Below, in pieces: positions 32,797 through 40,992 of a stretch of 64,000 bases of DNA. The stretch's first letter is position 1, and the number at the start of each line of letters is the position of its first letter. Origin of the DNA: Acetanaerobacterium elongatum. Its GTDB lineage: Bacteria; Bacillota; Clostridia; Oscillospirales; Ruminococcaceae. The stretch spans positions 1-64,000 of the forward strand of contig NZ_FNID01000009.1 in NCBI RefSeq assembly GCF_900103835.1, in the 5' to 3' direction. The notes beneath the pieces were generated by a model. The model did not search any database and was not told where the DNA came from. It saw nothing but the letters and a program-made list of their open reading frames with translations. The position numbers and the translations under genes are program-made.

Positions 32797-33131
32797 TTTT
32801 GTTCCTCCTGCCGAGCTGCTGTATTATAAATGGATGAATCGTTTTCAAATCGCACCCCGCAGGTGGGGCACACCTTGTCGCCCTGCTTTAACCTTGTGCT
32901 CCCGCAGTGCTGACATTCGTATCTGCCGTCTGAAAGCGGCAGCGCCCGGTTTTGGTGCTTTTCATAGTAGCGGGCTATACGCTTATCCTGCCTAAGCTCT
33001 GTCATCAGCAGCACCGCCAGAAACACCGCCAGCAGCCCGCCGATCATCAGCGAAACCGTAAGCAGCACCCAGAACACCGGCAGCGGCCAAAACCACCGCA
33101 GCAGCAGTATCACGCACGGCAGCACAACCAA
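32778..33131 (-). CDS. Two-helix membrane protein with C-terminal zinc ribbon
   Basis: 117 residues from TTG 33131: two hydrophobic helices (about 1-16 and 20-45), then a CxxC...CxxC zinc ribbon (CQHCGSTRLKQGDKVCPTCG). No ribosome site precedes this TTG. The frame stays open another 60 bases upstream to a stop, and translation from an ATC at 33191 would give the natural-looking start KKINSIGYGYKLVLAILLF, but that codon is not a standard initiator. Function unknown. Overlaps the aldo/keto reductase start. Confidence 0.6.
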   Translation of the reverse strand: MVVLPCVILLLRWFWPLPVFWVLLTVSLMIGGLLAVFLAVLLMTELRQDKRIARYYEKHQNRALPLSDGRYECQHCGSTRLKQGDKVCPTCGVRFENDSSIYNTAARQEEQKWNIHS

Positions 33132-33243
33132 AAACAGCAGGATTGCTAAAACAAGCTTATACCCATAGCCGATGGAGTTAATCTTCTTGATACTTTACGC
33201 CCCCGTTCGGCTGTTGTCGTTTCAATAATCGTAATACAAAACC

Positions 33244-33277
33244 CTGCCGCCGTCAAGGCTTAAACCGAGGGCGGCAG
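33244..33277 (-). terminator. Terminator of the HicB-like gene
   Basis: 8-bp stem CTGCCGCC / GGCGGCAG with T4 on the minus strand; the HicB-like stop codon lies in the loop. Confidence 0.65.
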
Positions 33278-33646
33278 CGCCTCGGTTTCTCTAGCTTCCT
33301 TCAGCCCGTTATGATATCCAATCCGCTGTGCAACCGCGTCGCTGATAAACTGGTTTACGGTGATATTCTCTCTTTCCGCATAACGCATAAGCTGCCGGTG
33401 CAGGGTTTTAGAAAGCCGTATTGTCAGCTTGCCGTTATACTCTTCGGGCGGCGCCCCCTGCTCGGGTATAGGAATGCCGTGCTTCTGCGCAGAGCTCAGC
33501 CACTCCCGCTCGTTTACCTCCAGCCGCGCAATCGCCTCGGCCAGTGTTTCCCCCTGCGCCGCACAGCCCTTGAGCACCGTGCTTTCCGCCGACCAATAGT
33601 ACTGTCCGTCCACCTGCGTGGGGGTAATCTGAAACGCGTAGTTCAT
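33260..33646 (-). CDS. HicB-like antitoxin-type protein (orphan)
   Basis: 128 residues. N-terminal HicB fold (YYWSAESTVLKGCAAQGETLAEAI) and C-terminal ribbon-helix-helix (KLTIRLSKTLHRQLMRYAE then NITVNQFISDAVAQRI), the standard two-part architecture of HicB antitoxins. No HicA toxin (about 60-residue dsRBD-like) is found on either side, so it may act as a lone regulator. ATG 33646 with AGGAGG upstream. Confidence 0.8.
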   Translation of the reverse strand: MNYAFQITPTQVDGQYYWSAESTVLKGCAAQGETLAEAIARLEVNEREWLSSAQKHGIPIPEQGAPPEEYNGKLTIRLSKTLHRQLMRYAERENITVNQFISDAVAQRIGYHNGLKEARETEALPPSV

Positions 33647-33740
33647 CCCGCAAGCCTCCTATGTTTTCCGATTCACTGATATACACCATTAGGATACCCA
33701 CAGAGCGCACGGCTATGAATGCAGACGACAATCTATCCCC

Positions 33741-33779
33741 GCAATAAAAAGATTACCCGCCGGATGATATACCGACGGG
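33741..33779 (-). terminator. Terminator of the TetR/Cys-rich gene pair
   Basis: 8-bp stem (CCCGTCGG / CCGGCGGG on the minus strand with one mismatch) and a T5 tail. Confidence 0.6.
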
Positions 33780-33921
33780 CTTTAGCTATTATATATATTT
33801 ATCTTATTCCTCTCCTTGTTTCATCATCTGCTTATACTAATACCCGATTAAGAAGTATATAAGAATAAAACCAAAACCTTTTGTTTATAATTTTTGATTC
33901 AGATTATTATCAATAATTTCA

Positions 33922-34374
33922 TCAAAGATTAGTATTAACCCACCTGTTGACTAATCGCTTGCCGGCCGCCGAATTCCAATCCTTTTCAATATCCTCATGA
34001 CATTTCTGCCCCAGCCCTTTTCGCTCGTGATGACAGAAAAGGCATTCCAGCGGTTCAAAGCCTGTTCCGTGTAACTCGCACAGACCGTTTCTCATAAAAT
34101 TACATCCGTTGTTTGCATATTCCTGCAATGCAAAATTCCCTTCGCAGCCTTTGAATGCGGGGGAAAGCACCCCAAACGTCATATCGGGGGCTATTTCCAG
34201 CATCATTCGCCCACCATAGCCTGCCCTGATTGCCTGTGCCGCCTCTTCTACAGTCCACCAGCCGGGACGAGCGCAGTATGATCTGCATATTTCACAGCTG
34301 CACGGCTCGGAGGAAGGATATTTTTCTTTTAAAGACCTATTCTTCTTTCTTTTCATTGCAGTCACCGGTGTCAT
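33922..34374 (-). CDS. Cys-rich putative metal-binding protein
   Basis: 150 residues with about eleven Cys: CSCEICRSYC near the N-terminus, then CEG, CNF, GLCELHG, LECLFCHHERKGLGQKC. The pattern recalls YkgJ-type zinc/iron-chelating proteins but is not a clear match. ATG 34374 lies inside the 3' end of the TetR gene (38-base overlap), so the two are cotranscribed; a downstream ATG at 34356 is possible. Function unknown. Confidence 0.6.
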   Translation of the reverse strand: MTPVTAMKRKKNRSLKEKYPSSEPCSCEICRSYCARPGWWTVEEAAQAIRAGYGGRMMLEIAPDMTFGVLSPAFKGCEGNFALQEYANNGCNFMRNGLCELHGTGFEPLECLFCHHERKGLGQKCHEDIEKDWNSAAGKRLVNRWVNTNL

Positions 34375-35005
34375 TCTTCATCAGTCCACAGAAGAACTTT
34401 AATGTCTTAACCATATACGCCACAACGGCATGGATATCTGCAAAGCCATACCGTGCCATGATGAATTCCTTTGTCAACGCAACTGATATATAGTTGTACT
34501 GCTCTGCTATTAAGCGTGCGTCAACAGGCTTCACCATCTTTCGGTCAATCATCTTGTTAATCAGGCGCTCATAATATCCGGCAGGCTCATTTATTACATA
34601 TTGATAGTACATCTCGGCAGCGCGTTGATTCCGAAACTTCTCATAGTTTATAATCATTGCCGTGTTAGAGAGCGTTCCGTTTACGCTTTTTCCTACATGA
34701 AAAAGTATGGCCTTAAATACCTCTTCCGGCTCCATCATCATAAGCATGTTGTCAAGCTCTTGGTCAGATGGCCTTGTTTCGGGAACATGCCGTATAAAAT
34801 CGTCAAAGAGTGTTTCAAGAATATCCGATTTACTCTTAAAATGGTTGTACAGCGAGCTTTCCTTAATCCCGACCTTTTCCGCAATCTCCCGTACCGAGAC
34901 ACCCTCATATCCGTTTCGTGCAAATAAATCTGAGGCTGCTTCTAGGATTTGCTGCTGCGTTTCTAGTCCCTTTTTTCTTTTGTTTGTATTTTTGTTTTCT
35001 AGCAT
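34337..35005 (-). CDS. TetR/AcrR-family transcriptional regulator
   Basis: 222 residues with the N-terminal TetR helix-turn-helix (ILEAASDLFARNGYEGVSVREIA then ESSLYNHFKSKSDIL, about 19-66) and a helical ligand domain. Transcribed from a consensus promoter whose -35 box abuts an inverted repeat, suggesting autoregulation. It is cotranscribed with the Cys-rich gene; ligand unknown. Confidence 0.92.
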   Translation of the reverse strand: MLENKNTNKRKKGLETQQQILEAASDLFARNGYEGVSVREIAEKVGIKESSLYNHFKSKSDILETLFDDFIRHVPETRPSDQELDNMLMMMEPEEVFKAILFHVGKSVNGTLSNTAMIINYEKFRNQRAAEMYYQYVINEPAGYYERLINKMIDRKMVKPVDARLIAEQYNYISVALTKEFIMARYGFADIHAVVAYMVKTLKFFCGLMKNDTGDCNEKKEE

Positions 35006-35031
35006 ATTAAGTATTTTCTCCCCTTTTTAAT

Positions 35032-35077
35032 ATTATACTATCATTCCATAGTTTTTTCAATACATAAATTAATGTAT
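35032..35077 (-). promoter_or_regulatory. Promoter and palindromic operator of the TetR gene
   Basis: TTGAAA (plus 35055-35060) and TATAAT (plus 35032-35037), spacing 17 bp. ATACAT-n6-ATGTAT (35060-35077) is a perfect inverted repeat touching the -35 box. Confidence 0.7.
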
Positions 35078-35103
35078 GTTAGTTTATAACCGTGGAATAA
35101 AAA

Positions 35104-35140
35104 GCCGCCCGCATACAAACAACGCTTCTATGCGGGCGGT
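35104..35140 (-). terminator. Terminator hairpin
   Basis: 11-bp stem CCGCCCGCATA / TATGCGGGCGG with T5 on the minus strand, downstream of the TM2 gene and a second terminator. Confidence 0.75.
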
Positions 35141-35157
35141 AAAGAAACGGCAAAGCA

Positions 35158-35195
35158 AAAAGCAGCCGACTCTGCCTGCGCAAAATCAGCTGCTT
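35158..35195 (-). terminator. First terminator after the TM2 gene
   Basis: 7-bp stem AAGCAGC / GCTGCTT, long loop, T5 tail on the minus strand; about 55 bp after the stop codon. Confidence 0.55.
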
Positions 35196-35251
35196 GAATA
35201 ACTATTCTATTGCCGTTACCTAACGGTGCGTCTCTCTGTGATAGCAGCGGC

Positions 35252-35668
35252 TTACTCCTTGAGCGGAACGCCGTTTGCGTCAAAACTCATACTGCCGGTC
35301 AGGATCATAATGCCCTCAACAAACCCCCAGATGCCCGAAACCACACCCAGAGCGCCGCAGGATAATACGGTGATGAGCAGCTGGGCAATTGCCTTGTTGG
35401 TAAAGCCAAGGTAGAAGTTATGTATGCCCAACGATCCCAGCAGGATACCCAGAAGGCCCGCAGCAATCTTGCTCTTCTGCTCGGTGCCGTAGGCAGGGAT
35501 CGGTCGGCCGGTAAGCTGATAGCCGCATTTTACGCATACAACGGCAAGCGGATCAGTCTGCTGGCCGCAGTTGGGGCAAAAGTTACCGCCTGCGCCTACC
35601 TGCGCACCGCACTTTGTACAAACGCTTGCGCCCCGAAACAGTTCGTTGCCACAGTTCTTGCAATACAT
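35252..35668 (-). CDS. Zinc-ribbon and TM2 domain protein
   Basis: 138 residues. Three zinc-ribbon half-pairs at the N-terminus (MYCKNCGNELF, VCTKCGA, FCPNCGQ, VCVKCGYQ), then a TM2 domain (KSKIAAGLLGILLGSLGIHNFYLGF) with two membrane helices. A common architecture in Firmicutes, function not established. ATG 35668 at the normal start. Confidence 0.85.
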   Translation of the reverse strand: MYCKNCGNELFRGASVCTKCGAQVGAGGNFCPNCGQQTDPLAVVCVKCGYQLTGRPIPAYGTEQKSKIAAGLLGILLGSLGIHNFYLGFTNKAIAQLLITVLSCGALGVVSGIWGFVEGIMILTGSMSFDANGVPLKE

Positions 35669-35966
35669 GATTCATCATCCAATCCGCCGTTATATATCGG
35701 CATAAATTTTATAAGTAGCGGCTGTTCCCACTGTAATATGGCAGGTTATAGCCACTGATTTACATTTTTGTGCTTTACATCTTGAAGTATAACATAACGA
35801 TGCTTGTCTTTCAACAGCGGCAAGTAAATGTTTTCCATCCGGCTGTTTTCAAAAGACTAACCTCATATTTTATATCTGTATACTCTTTTCTTTACATATA
35901 TGATACGATACAGCAGAATAATTAACTTCAACATTACAAAAGTGAGTTCTGCTGCAACATAAACAA

Positions 35967-36002
35967 GCCGCCCGCACCGAAGCAATCTACGGTGCGGGCG
36001 GC
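35967..36002 (-). terminator. Terminator of ppdK
   Basis: 13-bp perfect stem GCCGCCCGCACCG / CGGTGCGGGCGGC with a 10-nt loop. The interval 35669-36124 also holds a GATTGAAAGA/TCTTTCAATC hairpin (36021-36043) and a GCCGC/GCGGC hairpin (36079-36092), both closer to the ppdK stop, and no gene. Confidence 0.7.
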
Positions 36003-36124
36003 CCATTATTTCAGGCAGTAGATTGAAAGAACATCTTTCAATCCTTGTAAAAATGTCTGTCGCGGTAAAACCACTCCTGCCGCTAAAGCGGCAACGACAC
36101 TTTTCAAATCGGTTTTGTTATTGA

Positions 36125-38761
36125 TTAGCGGGGATATTTGATTGCGGCCTGTGCAGCGGCAAGGCGGGCAATCGGCACGCGGAAGGGCGAGCAGGAAACG
36201 TAGGTGAGCCCAACCTTGTGGCAGAACTCGATGGTGGAAGGATCACCGCCGTGCTCGCCGCAGATGCCCAGCTTGATGTCGGGGCGGGTCTGCTTGCCGA
36301 GGTCGGAAGCCATCTTCACCAGCTTGCCTACGCCGATCTGGTCGAGTTTAGCAAACGGATCGTTCTCGTAGATCTTCTTTGCATAGTAAGCCTCCAGGAA
36401 CTTACCGGCGTCGTCACGGCTGAAGCCGAAGGTCATCTGGGTAAGATCGTTGGTGCCGAAGCTGAAGAACTCAGCCTCTTTTGCAATCTCGTCAGCGGTA
36501 AGGGCAGCACGCGGAATCTCGATCATGGTACCAACCTTGTAGTGCAGGCTGGAACCGCTCTTGGCGATGATAGCGTCTGCGGTGGTGGTTACCACGTTCT
36601 TAACATACTGCAGCTCCTTGATATCGCCAACCAGCGGAATCATAATCTCGGGCACGATATCCCAATCGGAGTGCTTCTTCTTAACGTTGATAGCAGCCTC
36701 GATAACGGCAGTGGTCTGCATCTCGGCAATTTCGGGGTAGGAAACAGCCAGACGGCAGCCGCGGTGACCCATCATCGGGTTGAACTCGTGCAGGGATGCA
36801 ATAACATCCTTCAGAGCCTGAACGCTCATCTTCATCTCGCCGGCAAGGGCAACAATGTCATCCTCGGCGGTGGGCAGGAACTCGTGGAGCGGCGGGTCAA
36901 GGAAGCGGATGGTTACGGCATAGCCGCCCATTGCCTCATACAGCGCCTCGAAGTCGCCTCTCTGCATCGGCAGAAGCTTTGCAAGAGCGGTTCTTCTCTG
37001 CTCCTCGGTCTCGGAAACGATCATCTCGCGCATAGCGGCGATACGGTCGGTATCAAAGAACATATGCTCGGTACGGCACAGGCCAATGCCCTCCGCGCCG
37101 AAGGAAGCAGCCTGCTTCGCATCCTTGGGGGTATCGGCGTTGGTGCGAACCTTCAGCTGTCTGAACTCGTCGGCCCAGCCCATCAGGGTGCCGAAGTAGC
37201 CCGAGATCGAAGCGGGAACGGTGGGGATTGCTTCGCCGTAAATCTTACCGGTAGAGCCGTCGAGCGAGATATAATCGCCCTCGCTGATGGTCTTGCCGCC
37301 AAGGGTGAACTTCTTGTTTGCTTCATCCATCTTAATGTCGCCGCAGCCGGATACACAGCAGGTGCCCATGCCGCGCGCAACAACAGCGGCGTGAGAGGTC
37401 ATACCGCCGCGAACGGTGAGGATACCCTGCGAGTAGTGCATACCCTCGATGTCCTCAGGAGAGGTCTCAAGGCGGCAGAGAACAACCTTCTCGCCTCTCT
37501 TGGCCCACTCGGTAGCATCTTCGGCGGTGAATACCACACGGCCGCAGGCAGCGCCCGGGGAAGCGGGAAGAGCGGAACCGATGGGCTGTGCCTTCTTCAG
37601 GGCAGCGGCATCAAACTGCGGGTGCAGCAGCGCATCAAGCTGCTTGGGGTCTACCATGCAAACAGCCTCTTGCTTTGTAATCATGCCTTCCTCTACAAGG
37701 TCGCAGGCAATCTTTAAAGCGGCGGCAGCGGTGCGCTTGCCGTTACGGGTCTGAAGCATATAGAGCTTTTTATCTTCAATGGTGAATTCCATGTCCTGCA
37801 TATCGCGGTAGTGGTTTTCCAGAATGCCGCAGATCTTAACAAACTGGTTGTAAGCGTCGGGCATGATCTTTGCAAGCTGGTCGATGGTTTGAGGGGTTCT
37901 AACACCTGCAACCACGTCCTCGCCCTGTGCGTTCATCAAGAACTCGCCGTACAGCTTCTTTTCGCCGGTGGAGGGGTTACGGGTGAACGCAACGCCGGTG
38001 CCGGAGGTATCGCCCATGTTGCCGAATACCATTGCCTGTACGTTAACGGCAGTACCCCAAGAGGAGGGGATGTCGTTCATGCGGCGGTAGTAGATAGCGC
38101 GGGGGTTATCCCACGAACGGAACACAGCCTTAACTGCGCCCATCAGCTGCTCAACCGGATCAGAGGGGAACTCTACGCCCTTGGCCTTTTTATACTCAGC
38201 CTTAAACTGTTTTGCCAGCTCCTTCAGGTCGTCGGCATCCAGCTCGGTATCAAGCTTAACGCCCTTCTCTTCCTTCATCTTGTCGATGAGCTCTTCGAAG
38301 TATTTCTTGCCAACCTCCATAACAACGTCGGAGTACATCTGGATGAAACGACGGTAGGAGTCGTAGGCGAAACGGGGGTTGTTGGTAAGCTTTGCAAAGC
38401 TCTCAACCACCTCTTCGTTTAAGCCGAGGTTTAAGATGGTGTCCATCATGCCGGGCATCGAAGCACGAGCGCCGGAACGAACGGAAACCAGCAGGGGGTT
38501 CTTGGGGTCGCCGAACTTTTTGCCCGAGATTTTCTCAAGCTCAGTAATATACTTGAGGATCTCTGCCTGAATCTCGTCGTTAATCTTGCCGCCGTCAGCA
38601 TAATACTGGGTGCAGGCCTCGGTGGTTACGGTAAAGCCCTGAGGAACCGGCAGACCAAGGTTGGTCATTTCTGCAAGGTTAGCACCTTTGCCGCCCAGCA
38701 GTTCTCTCATTTTTCCGTTACCTTCGGAAAAAAGGTAAACAAACTTTTTGCTCACTATCAT
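36125..38761 (-). CDS. ppdK: Pyruvate, phosphate dikinase
   Basis: 878 residues, normal length. N-terminal nucleotide-binding domain (LLGGKGANLAEMTNLGLPVP), central phosphohistidine domain with the catalytic His in GGMTSHAAVVARGMGTCCV, and C-terminal PEP/pyruvate barrel (FGTNDLTQMTFGFSRDD and GICGEHGGDP with the catalytic Cys). Interconverts pyruvate + ATP + Pi and PEP + AMP + PPi; in clostridia central to glycolysis and gluconeogenesis. ATG 38761 with AGGAGG upstream; the ORF start at 38785 is not needed. No PPDK regulatory protein is adjacent. Confidence 0.97.
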   Translation of the reverse strand: MIVSKKFVYLFSEGNGKMRELLGGKGANLAEMTNLGLPVPQGFTVTTEACTQYYADGGKINDEIQAEILKYITELEKISGKKFGDPKNPLLVSVRSGARASMPGMMDTILNLGLNEEVVESFAKLTNNPRFAYDSYRRFIQMYSDVVMEVGKKYFEELIDKMKEEKGVKLDTELDADDLKELAKQFKAEYKKAKGVEFPSDPVEQLMGAVKAVFRSWDNPRAIYYRRMNDIPSSWGTAVNVQAMVFGNMGDTSGTGVAFTRNPSTGEKKLYGEFLMNAQGEDVVAGVRTPQTIDQLAKIMPDAYNQFVKICGILENHYRDMQDMEFTIEDKKLYMLQTRNGKRTAAAALKIACDLVEEGMITKQEAVCMVDPKQLDALLHPQFDAAALKKAQPIGSALPASPGAACGRVVFTAEDATEWAKRGEKVVLCRLETSPEDIEGMHYSQGILTVRGGMTSHAAVVARGMGTCCVSGCGDIKMDEANKKFTLGGKTISEGDYISLDGSTGKIYGEAIPTVPASISGYFGTLMGWADEFRQLKVRTNADTPKDAKQAASFGAEGIGLCRTEHMFFDTDRIAAMREMIVSETEEQRRTALAKLLPMQRGDFEALYEAMGGYAVTIRFLDPPLHEFLPTAEDDIVALAGEMKMSVQALKDVIASLHEFNPMMGHRGCRLAVSYPEIAEMQTTAVIEAAINVKKKHSDWDIVPEIMIPLVGDIKELQYVKNVVTTTADAIIAKSGSSLHYKVGTMIEIPRAALTADEIAKEAEFFSFGTNDLTQMTFGFSRDDAGKFLEAYYAKKIYENDPFAKLDQIGVGKLVKMASDLGKQTRPDIKLGICGEHGGDPSTIEFCHKVGLTYVSCSPFRVPIARLAAAQAAIKYPR

Positions 38762-39047
38762 TCTACCTCCTGAAATAATATACAACTTATATTAAACTGC
38801 GAAAACGCAGTGTTAAGCCATTTATGCAGTTATCAATTTATTATAGCAAATCCTTTTTTATTTTTCCAGAATTATTTTTAAATATTTCATAAGATTAAAG
38901 TAAATCTTGATATTATACCCCAGAATCTGCTTAGGCATAATCTACCCTTTCCGCCTGTTATGCCGAATACAAGCAACGCCCGTCTGCCTATACCGATATT
39001 AGGGTGCCTTCTATTTGTATAGTATATACCGCAAAGATAAAAACAAC

Positions 39048-39083
39048 GTAAAAGCGGCCGCCCATCACAGCAGCCGCTTTTAC
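39048..39083 (-). terminator. Terminator of amt
   Basis: 11-bp stem GTAAAAGCGGC / GCCGCTTTTAC with a T5 on the minus strand. The rest of 38762-39160 is ppdK upstream DNA with a TATAAT box near 38840 and no gene. Confidence 0.75.
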
Positions 39084-39160
39084 GCATCATTTTATGGTAA
39101 ACAGGGATAAAAAGAAGTAAGCAGAGTAGTAAGGGTAACCTCTAAACAATCAATTGTCTG

Positions 39161-40861
39161 CTATTCGTCCTGCAGGGCGTCGTAGCCCTCCTCGCCGGTA
39201 CGAACCTTTATCACATTCTCAACATCATATACGAATATCTTACCGTCGCCGATACGGCCGGTGTACAGCGTCTTCTTGGCGGTTTCAACCACCTGGGCAA
39301 CAGGCACCTTGCACACAACAACCTCCACCTTAATCTTGGGCAGCAGCGTCATCTCCATCGGCACGCCTCTATAGTACTCCGGGGCACCCTTCTGCTGGCC
39401 GCAGCCAAGCACCTGGGTTACGGTAATACCGGTTACGCCAATTTCGTTAAGCGCCGCCTTCAGGGCTTCAAATCGGTTCTGGTTCATCAGAATCACTACG
39501 TTTGACATCTTTACGCCGTCAACCGGGGTACTGTCGATTACCTTTACGGGTACAGCCTTCTCTATCGGCACATTGCCGCTTACCGCCGAAGCCTCTGCAG
39601 GTTCGCTGCCGATGGATTCAACTGCGGGCATAAAGTCAGCATATGCGCTAACCAGTCCGTGCTCCTCCACGTCAAGGCCAACAATCTCTTCCGCCTTGGT
39701 AACGCGCAGGCCAACTGTCTTTTTAATTACAAAGAAGATGATGGTCATGGTAACAACTACCCACGCCATTACCGAGAACACACCCAGCGCCTGCTTGCCA
39801 AGGTAGGCAAAGCCGCCGCCGTAGAACAGGCCGCCGTCTGTTGCGAACAGGCCCACGCACAGGGTGCCGAAGGCACCGCACACGCCGTGAACGCTGATAG
39901 CGCCAACCGGGTCGTCAATCTTAACTACCTTGTCAAAGAACTCAACTGCCAGCACAACTATAATACCGGCAAGAAGGCCGATAATCGCAGCGCCTGCGGG
40001 AGAAACCGCGTCGCAGCCTGCCGTAATGGCAACCAGTCCTGCAAGGGCGCCGTTAAGCGTCATCGAAACATCGGGTTTTTTATAGCGGATCCATGTAAAG
40101 ATCATGGTGGCACATGCAGCTACCGCCGCAGCGATGTTGGTAGTTACGAATATATGGCCCATTAAGCCTTCAAAGCCTTCCGCCGCAATGGTGGAGGCGG
40201 GGTTGAACCCGAACCAGCCGAACCAAAGGATGAATACGCCCAAAGCGCCAAGGGTAATGCTGTGGCCGGGAATCGCCTTCGGCTTGCCCTGCTTATCGTA
40301 TTTCCCGATACGCGGGCCAAGAAACGCCGCGCCAATCAGCGCCGAAACGCCGCCTACCATATGTACCGCGGTGGAACCGGCAAAATCATGGAAGCCGAGC
40401 TGAGCCAGCCAGCCGCCGCCCCAGATCCAGTGGCCGGAAATCGGGTAAACCACGGCGCTGATCATAAAGCTGTAGATACAGTAAGAGATAAACTTGGTTC
40501 TCTCTGCCATCGCGCCGGATACAATCGTCGCGGCGGTGGCACAGAACATCGTCTGGAATACCAGATACGCGAGTGTCGGCACCTGATACCCGGCAACCAC
40601 ATGAGAGTAGTCGCCGCGGCTGAAAAAGTCTATCCAGCCAAAGAAGCCGTTGCCGGCACCGAACATAATGCCGAAGCCCAGAATCCAGAAGATCGGTGTG
40701 CCGATACAAAAGTCCATCAGGTTCTTCATTACGATGTTACCGGCGTTTTTGGCGCGGGTAAAGCCTGTTTCTACCATTGCAAAGCCGGCTTGCATAAAGA
40801 ATACGAGCGCGGCGCCAACCAGTAGCCAAATCGTGTTGGAAGTTGAAAAAACCTCCGACAT
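39161..40861 (-). CDS. amt: Ammonium transporter fused to a PII signalling domain
   Basis: 566 residues. Residues about 1-400 are an Amt channel with eleven helices and typical motifs (FQTMFCATAATIVSGAMAER, the conserved His pair region HMVGGVSALIGAAFLGPRIG). A linker leads to a C-terminal PII/GlnB domain (about 455-566, VVILMNQNRFEALKAALNEI, T-loop GAPEYYRGVPME with the usual modifiable Tyr, ending TGRIGDGKIFVYDVE). Fused PII likely gates the channel directly by sensing ATP/ADP and 2-oxoglutarate. Follows glnN by 131 bp. Confidence 0.95.
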   Translation of the reverse strand: MSEVFSTSNTIWLLVGAALVFFMQAGFAMVETGFTRAKNAGNIVMKNLMDFCIGTPIFWILGFGIMFGAGNGFFGWIDFFSRGDYSHVVAGYQVPTLAYLVFQTMFCATAATIVSGAMAERTKFISYCIYSFMISAVVYPISGHWIWGGGWLAQLGFHDFAGSTAVHMVGGVSALIGAAFLGPRIGKYDKQGKPKAIPGHSITLGALGVFILWFGWFGFNPASTIAAEGFEGLMGHIFVTTNIAAAVAACATMIFTWIRYKKPDVSMTLNGALAGLVAITAGCDAVSPAGAAIIGLLAGIIVVLAVEFFDKVVKIDDPVGAISVHGVCGAFGTLCVGLFATDGGLFYGGGFAYLGKQALGVFSVMAWVVVTMTIIFFVIKKTVGLRVTKAEEIVGLDVEEHGLVSAYADFMPAVESIGSEPAEASAVSGNVPIEKAVPVKVIDSTPVDGVKMSNVVILMNQNRFEALKAALNEIGVTGITVTQVLGCGQQKGAPEYYRGVPMEMTLLPKIKVEVVVCKVPVAQVVETAKKTLYTGRIGDGKIFVYDVENVIKVRTGEEGYDALQDE

Positions 40862-40934
40862 AGTTACTCCTCCTCATACACACTTGCTGGTGTTACTTAT
40901 TTATTCTAACGCCCTCTATCCCCAGAAAGCATTA

Positions 40935-40990
40935 AAACCTTTTTTTACGGCGGCTGTGCGGCATCCCCTCCGCGCAGCTGCCAAGGCAGT
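40935..40990 (-). other. Intercistronic hairpin between glnN and amt
   Basis: On the minus strand GCTG-C-GCGG and CCGC-A-CAGC pair around an 8-nt loop, extended by GGC/GCC. It is followed by an A-run, not a T-run, so it is not an intrinsic terminator. It could stabilise the glnN mRNA 3' end. Confidence 0.4.
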
Positions 40991-40992
40991 GA

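Noticed and set aside
36218-37717. 499-codon open frame opposite ppdK
   Set aside because: Antisense shadow of a strongly conserved gene in GC-rich DNA; no ribosome site and no recognisable domain.
38887-39090. 67-codon minus frame between ppdK and amt
   Set aside because: Overlaps the amt terminator, has no ribosome site and no family pattern.
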